Source: Bos javanicus
Taxonomy: Eukaryota > Chordata > Mammalia > Artiodactyla > Bovidae
Reading direction: 5' to 3'
DNA length: 64,000 nucleotides
NCBI RefSeq assembly: GCF_032452875.1
Contig: NC_083885.1
Span: 65,455,625 to 65,519,624, forward strand
Part shown: in pieces, positions 56,068 to 64,000 of the stretch
Layout: every line of letters starts with the position of its first letter
Position numbering within the stretch: the first letter of the stretch is position 1
Made by a program: the position numbers and the translations under genes
Notes under the pieces: model-generated
Databases searched by the model: none
Told to the model about the DNA's origin: nothing
Seen by the model: the letters and a program-made list of their open reading frames with translations, nothing else

Positions 56068-58041
56068 CTGTTCATGGGGTTCATACTGTTCATGGGGTTC
56101 TCAAGGCAAGAATACTGAACTGGTTTGCTATTCCCTTCTCCAGTGGACCACATTCTGTCAGATCTCTCCACCATGACCCGCCCATCTTGGGTTGCCCCAC
56201 GGGCATGGCTTAGTTTCACTGAGTTAGACAAGGCTGTGGTCCTAGTGTGATCAGATTGACTAGTTTTCTGTAAGTATGGCTTCAGTGTGTTTGGCCTCTG
56301 ATGCCCTCTTGCAACATCTACCATCTTACTTGGGTTTCTCTTACCTTGGACGAGGGGTATCTCCTCACCGCCGCCCTTCCTGACCTTCAACGTGGGATAG
56401 CTCGTCTAGGCCCTCCTGCGCGCCCGCAGCCACGGCTCCTTGGATGTGGGGTTGCTCCTCCCGGCCGCCGCCCCTAACCCAGATAATCACGATGGTGTGA
56501 TCACTGACCTAGAGCCAGACATCCTGGAATGTGAAGTCAAGTGGGCCTTAGAAAGCATCACTACAAACAAAGCTAGTGGAGGTGATAGAATTCCAGTTGA
56601 GCTATTCCAAATCCTGAAAGATGATGCTGTGAAAGTGCTGCACTCAATATGCCACCAAATTTGGAAAACTCAGCAGTGGCCACAGGACTGGAAAAGGTCA
56701 GTTTTCATTCCAATCCCAAAGAAAGGCAATGCCAAAGAATGCTCAAACTACCACACAATTGCACTCATCTCACACGCTAGTAAAGTAATGCTCAAAATTC
56801 TCCAAGCCAGGCTTCAGCAATATGTGAACCATGAACTTCCCGATGTTCAAGCTGGTTTTAGAAAAGGCAGAGGAACCAGAGATCAAATTGCCAACATCCG
56901 CTGGATCATGGAAAAATCAAGAGAGTTCCAGGAAAACATCTATTTCTGCTTTATTGACTATGCCAAAGCCTTTGACTGTGTGGATCACAATAAACTGTGG
57001 AGAATTCTTCAAGAGATGGGAATACCAGACCACCTGACCTGCCTCTTGAGAAACCTGTATGCAGGTCAGGGAGCAACAGTTAGAACTGGACATGGAACAA
57101 CAGACTGGTTCCAAATAGGGAAAGGAGTACGTCAAGGCTGTATATTGTCACCCTGTTTATTTAACTTATATGCAGAGTACATCATGAGAAACGCTGGGCT
57201 GGAAGAAGCACAAGCTGGGAATCAAGACTGCTGGGAGAAATATCAATAACCTCAGATATGCAGATGACACCACCTTTATGGCAGAAAGTGAAGAGGAACT
57301 CAAAAGCCTCTTGATGAAAGTGAAAGAGGAGAGTGAAAAAGTTGGCTTAAAGCTCAGCATTCAGAAAACGAAGATCATGGCATCCGGTCCCATCACTTCA
57401 TGGGAAATAGATGGGGAAGCAGTGGAAACAGTGCCAGACTTTATTTTTCTGGGCTCCAAAATCACTGCAGATGGTGACTGCAGCCATGAAATTAAAAGAC
57501 GCTTACTCCTTGGAAGGAAAGTTATGACCAACCTAGATAGCATATTGAAAAGCAGAGACATTACTTTGCCAACAAAGGTCCATCTAGTCAAGGCTATGGT
57601 TTTTCCAGTGGTCATGTATGGATGTGAGAGTTGGACTATGAAGAAGGCTAAGCACCGAAGAATTGATGCTTTTGAACTGTGGTGTTGGAGAAGACTCTTG
57701 AGAGTCCCTTGGACTGCAAAGAGATCCAACCAGTCCATTCTGAAGGAGATCAGCCCTGGGATTTCTTTGGAAGGAATGATGCCAAAGCTGAAACTCCAGT
57801 ACTTTGGCCACCTCATGTGAAGAGTTGACTCATTGGAAAAGACTCTGATGCTGGGAAGGATTGGGGGCAAGAGGAGAAGGGGACGACAGAGGATGAGATG
57901 GCTGGATGGCATCACTGACTCGATGGACTTGAGTCTGAGTGAACTCCGGGAGTTGGTGATGGACAGGGAGGCCTGGCGTGCTGCGATTCATGGGGTCGTA
58001 AAGAGTCGGACACGACTGAGTGACTGATCTGATCTGATCTG
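56068..58041 (+). mobile_element. BovB LINE inserted in ERV integrase
   Basis: Inserted with a perfect TSD AAGGGGGAATA (56057-56067 and 58042-58052). 56068-56476 is BovB 5'-type GC-rich sequence; at 56477 it jumps into the middle of ORF2 (ccagataatcacgatggtgt), so the endonuclease and early RT are deleted. The longest ORF, 56440-57249, covers RT motifs including FIDYAKAFDCV (first Asp, about 56955) and KGVRQGCILSPCLF; the RYADDT box is at about 57256-57273 after a +1 shift at 57225. The tail ends ctgatctgatctgatctg. Not autonomous. Confidence 0.93.
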
Positions 58042-58052
58042 AAGGGGGAATA

Positions 58053-58480
58053 GGATTTCACAGCAGATGGAACTGAGTAAGGTAATAAATCGAGTAACTA
58101 AGTTTGTACAAGAAAGGGTGCTGTTTCCCCTTGAGGAAGAGATTCATGAGTTTACGCTTGGTGATCAAGTATGGGTCAAAGATTGGAAACATGATTTGCT
58201 AGCCCCTTGGTGAAAGGACCCTTATGTTATTTTAACTACCCCTACTGCAGCTAAAGTTGCAGGTATTGTCCCTTGGATCCACCATACGAGGGTGAAGAGA
58301 ACATACCACGCAGACCCAAAAACGCTGAGTGGACTGCACAGAGGGACCCCGCTGACCCTCGAGAGACTAAGACCATCCTTAAGAACAAGGAAAAGAAGAT
58401 CACACCACCAAATACACCACCCCAATTTCCTTGAAACTTACATAAAACAAAGGAAGGATAAATACAATCACAATAACCCC
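58053..58480 (+). pseudogene. pol: ERV integrase C-terminal remnant
   Basis: Continues the integrase text across the TSD (NRISQQMELSKVINRV), then GDQVWVKDW (about 58163-58189) with a UGA just after LAPW (58210-58212), and a basic tail. The envelope gene is not recognised. Confidence 0.8.
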
Positions 58481-58616
58481 ATTATTCAAGTGTTATCAAG
58501 TGTTAGGTGTTCAAACAGTTAATAATCCATAAGCCTGCGGTTACACTCCCATAGATACAGAAAGAATTTATGACCTGTCCGGAGGCAGGGGTGATTAGAT
58601 TAGAGTATGTTTTCTC
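58481..58616 (+). other. Unassigned ERV-flanking sequence
   Basis: AT-rich stretch after integrase, possibly a start of an envelope region. No domain seen. Confidence 0.3.
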
Positions 58617-58617
58617 T

Positions 58618-58904
58618 TCAGTTCAGTTCAGTTCAGTGGCTCAGTCGTGTCCGACTCCGCGACCCCATGAATCGCAGCACGCCAGGACTCCCTGTCCATC
58701 ACCAACTCCCGGAGTTCACCCAGACTCACGTCCATCGAGTTAGTGATGCTATCCAGCCATCTCATCCTCTTTTGTCCCCTTCTTCTCCTGCCCCCAATCC
58801 CTCCCAGCATCAGAGTCTTTTCCAATGAGTCAACTCTTCGCATGAGGTGGCCAAAGTACAGGAGTTTCAGCTTTAGCATCATTCCTTCCAAAGAAATCCC
58901 AGGG
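58618..58904 (-). mobile_element. BovB LINE 3' end, reverse
   Basis: Starts with repeated cagtt (reverse of the BovB tail) and runs to gaaatcccagggct. The minus strand reads LMRRVDSLEKTLMLGGIGGRR. Confidence 0.9.
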
Positions 58905-58969
58905 CTATGTGATCTTCAGGATTCCCCTGTCCAGAGCGGGTCTTACCCTTCTGTTGTAGTTTCCAGATC

Positions 58970-59540
58970 TGATCTGATCTATATAGTTACTAGCAGCCTG
59001 CTAACTAAAGAAAGGAAATGTCTCAAAACTCAGAGAATGCCACCAGGCCCCTCACCCACAACATGCGTTTTGAGATAATGTGGGCACCAGGTGAGTCATC
59101 CCGGGCCACAGAACGATCGGTATGAATCTTGAAGAAAGGCAGATTTCCATACATATATAAGTTTCATTAACATAGGTTAGGAGAACAACGTATGAGTATA
59201 GCATGATGCTTTGTCAAGTCGGTTCAGAGCCTTTGGGGAACCGACTTGAAGACAGAGTCTAGGGTAAATACACAGTACATTAACAGAGCTTAAGACAAAC
59301 ATTTCCATAAGAAAAGTGCATTGCTTAGCTCAAGTTTTGAGAAAAGTTAAGTTCAGGTGGAACCAAGTGTCATTCTGGCAACACAGAATTTTAAGAAACC
59401 TTTTTTCAAATTTGTATAGAGAAGTGGAAAATATATAACACTGGTTTGCTTCCTCCTGCCGCTTAAAAGAGATAAAAAATGTCTGACACTTGCAGCCTAT
59501 TTCCTCCGTTTGGAGCTCCCTGGCTGCCTGTTACCCTCTC
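58970..59540. mobile_element. Candidate solo LTR remnant (family not recognised)
   Basis: Inserted relative to unit 3 (the ancestral text resumes at tagggatgcaactccatagc, 59541). It has gagataaaaaatg (TATA-like), then a C/T-rich end ...ctgcctgttaccctctca. The shape suggests an LTR of a retrovirus other than the tRNA-Gly one; no partner found. Confidence 0.35.
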
Positions 59541-59703
59541 AGTAGGGATGCAACTCCATAGCCATACTAACCCCAGTACATAAGTCAGCTCTTTAAGAAA
59601 GTGGTGCCCATGGTCCAGATGTGAGAAGGATGGAACCGCCCTTGGGGAAAAGGAGAAAGGCAGAGCCCAGCTCAGAGGACAGAGGTAGGTGTGCAGATTG
59701 TAT

Positions 59704-59829
59704 GCAACATATATACAAGTGTAAGTTTTTCCAGAATGACATCAAGGTACAGGTGTTTCTAAGCCTCATCAAGAGGATACCATTCTTCCCAGGACAAGTA
59801 CATGGCCCATTCTCAAAGGTCACACTGCT
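59704..59829 (-). pseudogene. KRAB-A exon remnant, unit 4
   Basis: Counterpart of 28302-28428 and 39615-39741. A 1-base loss (GAGGATGTGGCC to GAGAATGGGCC, near 59812) shifts the frame after VTFE, the codon after GAGGCT is TAG, and the donor GGTAAGG has become GCATACA. The acceptor cag is still there. Cannot encode a KRAB box. Confidence 0.9.
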
Positions 59830-59925
59830 CTGACATAACAGGAACAAATAAAACCATGAACAGTCTCACTTCTGAAAATCCACTTTCCATCTTCCAGTAC
59901 ATCTCCTCTACTGCCCTAGCAGATC

Positions 59926-61440
59926 AGTTCAGTTCAGGTGCTCAGTCGTGTCCGACCCTTCCCGACGCCATGAATTGCAGCACGCCAGGCCTCCCTGTCC
60001 ATCACCATCTCCCAGAGTTCACTCAGACTCATGTCCATCGAGTCGGTGATGCCAACCAGCCATCTCATCCTCTGTCATCCCCTTCTCCTCCTGCCCCCAA
60101 TCCCTCCCAGCATCAGAGTCTTTTCCAATGAGTCAACTCTTCGCATGAGGTGGCCAAAATACTGGAGTTTCAGCTTTAGCATCATTCCTTCCAAAGAAAT
60201 CCCAGGGCTGATCTCCTTCAGAATGGATTTGTTGGATCTCTTTGCAGTCCAAGGGACTCTCAAGAGTCTTCTCCAACACCACAGTTCAAAAGCATCAATT
60301 CTTCGGCGCTCAGCCTTCTTCACAGTCCAATTCTCACATCCATACATGACCACTGGAAAAACCATAGCCTTGACTAGACGGACCTTTTTTGGCAAAGTAA
60401 TGTCTCTGCTTTTCAATATGCTATCTAGGTTGGTCATAACTTTCCTTCCAAGGAGTAAGCGTCTTTTAATTTCATGGCTGCAGTCACCATCTGCAGTGAT
60501 TTTTGGAGCCCCCAAAAATAAAGTCTGACACTGTTTCCACTGTTTCCCCACCTATTTCCCATGAAGTGATGGGACCGGATGCCATGATCTTCGTTTTCTG
60601 AATGTTGAGTTTTAAGCCAACTTTTTCACTCTCCTCTTTCACTTTCATCAAGAGGCTTTTGAGTTCCTCTTCACTTTCTGCCATAAGGGTGGTGTCATTT
60701 GCATATCTGAGTTTATTGATATTTCTCTCAGCAATCTTGATTCCAGCTTGTGTTTCTTCCAGCCCAGAGTTTCTCATGATGTACTCTGCATAAAATTAAA
60801 TAAACAGGGTGACAATATGCAGCCTTGGTGTACTCCTTTTCCTATTTGGAACCAGTCTGTTGTTCCATGTCCAGTTCTGTTGCTTCCTGACATGCATTCA
60901 AATTTCTCAAGAGGCAGGTCAGGTGGTCTGGTATTCCCATCTCTTTCAGAATTTTCCACAGTTTATTGTGATCCACACAGTCAAAGGCTTTGGCATAGTC
61001 AATAAAGCAGAAATAGATGTTTTTCTGAAACTTTCTTCCTTTTTCGATGATCCAACGCGTATTGGCAATTTGATCTCTGGTTCCTCTGCCTTTTCTAAAA
61101 CCAGCTTGAACATCGGGAAGTTCACGGTTCACATATTGCGGAAGTCTGGCTTGGAGAATTTTGAGCATTACTTTACTAGCGTGTGAGATGAGTGCAATTG
61201 TGCGGTAGTTTGAGCATTCTTTGGCATTGCCTTTCTTTGTGATTGGAATGAAAACTGACCTTTTCCAGTCCTGTGGCCACTGCTGAGTTTTCCAAATTTG
61301 CTGGCATATTGAGTGCAGCACTTTCACAGCATCATCTTTCAGGATTTGAAATAGCTCAACTGGAATTCCATCACCTCCACTAGCTTTGTTCGTAGTGATG
61401 CTTTCTAAGGCCCACTTGACTTCACATTCCAGGATGCTTA
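59926..61440 (-). mobile_element. BovB LINE, reverse, 5'-truncated (RT and tail)
   Basis: Minus strand encodes ECEVKWALESITTNKASGGD at the 5' edge (about 61430), FIDYAKAFDCVDHN (about 60970-61020), RYANDT where RYADDT is expected (about 60690), and the ORF2 C-terminus, with frameshifts near 60530, 60780 and 60840. Flanks suggest a short imperfect TSD (agcagat/accagat). It is an inverted partner of 56477-58041. Confidence 0.92.
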
Positions 61441-62285
61441 CCAGATGGAGCTTCTTAAAACCTGGGGTGAGAAACCTCCCTCCTCTGAGCTTTAGCTCCC
61501 AATGCCTCCTCATTTCAAGCGTAAATCCTGCTCTTCCCTGCTGTTTTTCTTCCACCAGGAAAAAAAAAAAAAAGAGCAAGAAAGAGAGACCTGCACTTAC
61601 CTAAACCAGCTAACTGTCACCTTAAAATGGGATATACTGGTACTGATTCCACACTTCCTTCCAGTGGTGGTGGAAATGGCAACAACCTGGCCTGCACTCA
61701 ATCGAGACCCTTATCATGTGGTTCTCCAAGGGTCTGGGAGAATGCCAGGTGAAGAGCCCCAAGACCCTTCTCAAATATAGAGAATGTGTGCATGGGGGTG
61801 AGAACAAGTGAGGTACTGGGACACCCTCCACCTATCAAAGGTGTTTCTCCACTCCTGGGAGTCTGTGGGAACAGGCAAGCCATGGAAGAAAGTGACCAGC
61901 GTCATGCTCCAGGGACTAGGACTTGCCGGGACCGCTGCCTGACACCAGAGCCAGGTAACCTTGATGCTGAGAAGGGCCCTGTGGGACTCCTGGGCACAGA
62001 GGCCTTTTTGTCCTCCATTTCTTATAGTCAAGACTCCAGTCTCCATGACCTTCTCTCATTTCCATATAACAGAACAGTTGTTAATCAAAAGAGGAACAGC
62101 AAAGAAACCACTTGAAACAAGATCAAAGAACCAGAGAATCTCATCAAGATTAGGAGACCGGATCACCTAAGATCCTATACACATCCTAATCCTGTCAGCA
62201 ACCCTACTACCCTTTTGAAACTTTGTGGAAGAAAGAATACAAGACTGTTACTGCCTTGATCCTTACTACATATATCTGCCTGACT
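61441..62285. other. Unit 4 intron 1 and possible retroviral-type sequence
   Basis: 61441-61960 matches intron 1 of units 2 and 3 (cctgcacttacctaaaccag). From about 62060, text such as gtggaagaaagaatacaagac is new to unit 4 and may belong with 62510-62640 as one LTR-like element split by the SINE. Confidence 0.4.
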
Positions 62286-62289
62286 ACAT

Positions 62290-62508
62290 GCGTGCGTGCT
62301 CAATCACATCCGACTCTTTGTGACCTCATGGACTATAGCATGTTAGGCCCCTCTGTCCATGGATTTTCCAGTCAAGAATAGTGGAATGGGTTGCTATTTC
62401 CTTCTCCAGGGGATCTTCCCAACCCGGGGATTGAACCTGTGTCTCTTGCATCCCCTGCATTGGCAGGTGGATTCTTTACCACTGTGCCTCCTGGGAAGCC
62501 CATCTGGC
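62290..62508 (-). mobile_element. Bov-tA SINE
   Basis: Reverse orientation: Bov-A part at the left (tccgactctttgtgacctca), tRNA part at the right (ggcaggtggattctttaccac). Confidence 0.9.
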
Positions 62509-62509
62509 T

Positions 62510-63060
62510 ACATAATCTTTCTCTACTCACCAGGAAGCAGGGGTACACAGTTCTTTAAGTGCTAGGTACTGTGTTCCCCTTTTGCCTGGAAAAGTAATAA
62601 AGCCACTCTTTCTCCTCCATGAACTAAAAAGATGCACAATGTTGAGAGTCACACGTTAAACTTTATTTGGGGCAAAATGAGGACTGCAGCCTTGGAAACA
62701 GCGCTTCAAATAGCCCTGAGAGAATGCTCCAAAAAGGCAGTGGCAGAAGGTCAATATATAAGATTTTGGTGAAGGGTGAGTTCCATACAATCTGGCACTT
62801 AGGAAAGGTTTTCTGCTAGTCATGAGGAACTGACGTCACCATGAAGGGATTTAGTGTTTTTCTAGATATGAAGAGATGCTAGGATTGGGATCATGAAATC
62901 AGTTCCACAAAATATCCAGCTATCTAAAAGACCTGTTCCACCAGTTTCCCTGGAGCACAAAGTGCCTCACTGTCTACCCTGAATTCCCCTCAGGGGGTGT
63001 TGAAGCTGGGCCTAGAGCAGCACAGGGTCCAGTCTCTGCAGAGGCAGAAGGCAAATGCTT
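62510..63060. mobile_element. Candidate LTR-like remnants
   Basis: gtaataaagccactctttctcc (62594-62615) looks like a plus-strand LTR polyadenylation region; next to it the minus strand reads ccaaataaagtttaacgtgtg (about 62650-62672), as in an oppositely placed element. Families not recognised. Confidence 0.3.
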
Positions 63061-63096
63061 TTGTTGTTGCTGTTCAATCGCTGGCAAATGCTCTTG

Positions 63097-63322
63097 TGCA
63101 TGCAAGCTAAGTCTCTACAGTCGTGTCTGATTCTTTGTGATCCTATGGACCGTAGTCTGCCAGACTTTTCTGTCCATGGGATTTTCTGGCCAAGAATACT
63201 TGAATGGGTTGCCATTTCCTCCTCTAGGGAATCTTTCTCACCCAGAGACCAAACGTTTGTCCCTTGCATCTCCTGCATTGGCCAGCAGGTTCTTTACCAC
63301 TAGCACCACCAGTGAAGCCCAC
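63097..63322 (-). mobile_element. Bov-tA SINE
   Basis: Reverse orientation; perfect 12-bp TSD CAAATGCTCTTG at 63085-63096 and 63323-63334. Confidence 0.94.
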
Positions 63323-63925
63323 CAAATGCTCTTGCAAGTGCCAATTTGTAGCTGACACTGCCATAACTCAGTATTCCTGTTTGGCATTGGTGCCCAGAGC
63401 CAAGATTCTGGCAACAACCTCAGGTCGACTGGCTAACATCTCCTCTATGCCTCTGTCCTCAGTGCTATTGCTTATCAGTTGTGACCTTGAAAAAGCCACT
63501 TCCCTCTCCCTCAAATTCCTCATCACCTCTTATAGACTTTTCTTCCACTGAACAGGTTTTCCAGAGTTTTTAAACACCTAACTTAGACTGTGTTCTTCCT
63601 CTACTCAAAACTCTCCTCCACTCCCATGGCCCTGAGAAAAAAAGTACAACCTCTCATCTGCCACTCCATGTGCAGCCTGGCCTCAAATGTGACTTGCAGA
63701 AGCAGGATGGACTCAGGATTCCAGATGTTCCTGCTGCAGTTCCATCTCCAAGCCTCACCCACACAGCACAGTGGTGCTCAGAAATAGGGACACCATTCCT
63801 GAAGGCCTCACTGTCCTGGACCAATGGTGCAAAATAAAGCAATGTGAGCAGGCGCCTCTCACTCGAGGCATTCATATTATGGTGCTGACACAGGCAGGGG
63901 AGAACCCTGAGCACGCAGCATTTAC

Positions 63926-63958
63926 CTGTGGTGGGGGCGTCAGCTCAACTGCTGCCAT
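63926..63958 (-). CDS. Exon 1 coding part, unit 4 (MAAVELTPPPQ)
   Basis: ATG at 63958-63956, 11 open codons and intact donor CAG|gtaaat, equivalent to exon 1 in units 2 and 3. Its own KRAB and finger exons are broken. By phase it could splice onto the gene C KRAB exon at 39741 as an alternative first exon; that is speculation. The promoter is cut by the window end. Confidence 0.75.
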
Positions 63959-64000
63959 CGGAGCCTCTGCAGGGACCCCGGTGGTGACAGTAGGGCGACC

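Larger units (their letters stand above)
41401..64000 (-). repeat. Tandem duplication unit 4 (decayed, expanded by insertions)
   Basis: Fourth copy, cut by the window end. Only exon 1 (63926-63958) is intact. The finger exon remnant lies at 46415-47313 and the damaged KRAB exon at 59704-59829. A retrovirus and several BovB copies enlarge the intron. Shared insertions with unit 3 make the two sisters. Confidence 0.75.

Noticed and set aside
56440..57249. 269-aa reverse-transcriptase ORF as a domesticated gene
   Set aside because: BovB within its TSD, lacks endonuclease, shifts frame before the YADD box, and has no host-gene structure.

Overview
The window is ruminant nuclear DNA, most likely from a bovid. 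BovB (RTE-type) LINE copies, Bov-A2 and Bov-tA SINEs and cetartiodactyl CHR-type tRNA-derived SINEs occur throughout, many with readable target-site duplications (TSDs). The single-copy content is a cluster of KRAB/C2H2 zinc-finger genes, all on the minus strand. Protein style (KRAB-A box alone, then a W-x-G-x-x-x-E-x-PSE leader, then a CxxC...ILHLAEEQGT spacer) fits the KRAB-ZNF families known from human 19q13.4; no individual orthologue can be named from sequence alone.

Layout: four tandem copies of one ancestral gene unit, each reading right to left as promoter, exon 1 (MAA...), KRAB-A exon, long retroposon-filled intron, zinc-finger exon, 3' flank. Unit 1 (about 1-10.8 kb) has an open 12-finger exon (3867-5599) but no exon 1 and no KRAB exon; an L1 3' end abuts what is left of its promoter. 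Unit 2 (10.8-29.9 kb) has an intact exon 1 and KRAB exon, but its zinc-finger exon (15917-18071) carries two frameshifts and a nonsense codon. Unit 3 (29.9-41.4 kb) is the one complete gene: three exons with canonical splice sites give 543 aa with nine fingers. Unit 4 (41.4 kb to window end) keeps only exon 1; its KRAB and finger exons are broken and a retrovirus and several BovB copies have entered its intron. Shared insertions group units 1+2 and units 3+4.

The best functional reading is that unit 3 is a working KRAB-ZNF repressor gene. Units 1 and 2 may form one working gene by splicing unit 2 exon 1 and KRAB over the broken unit 2 fingers onto the intact unit 1 fingers; the reading phase matches exactly (predicted 630 aa). 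This is inference and needs transcripts.

At 51.7-58.5 kb lies a defective gamma-type (class I) endogenous retrovirus: a 5' LTR, a primer-binding site matching tRNA-Gly, remnants of gag, protease, reverse transcriptase, RNase H and integrase, a gag-pol UAG stop still in frame, and a BovB inserted in integrase with an 11-bp TSD. No matching 3' LTR was seen. The rest is L1, BovB and SINE sequence. There is no CRISPR, bacterial or plasmid content. I did not find a convincing new biological system; the split-gene arrangement is the most notable biology here.
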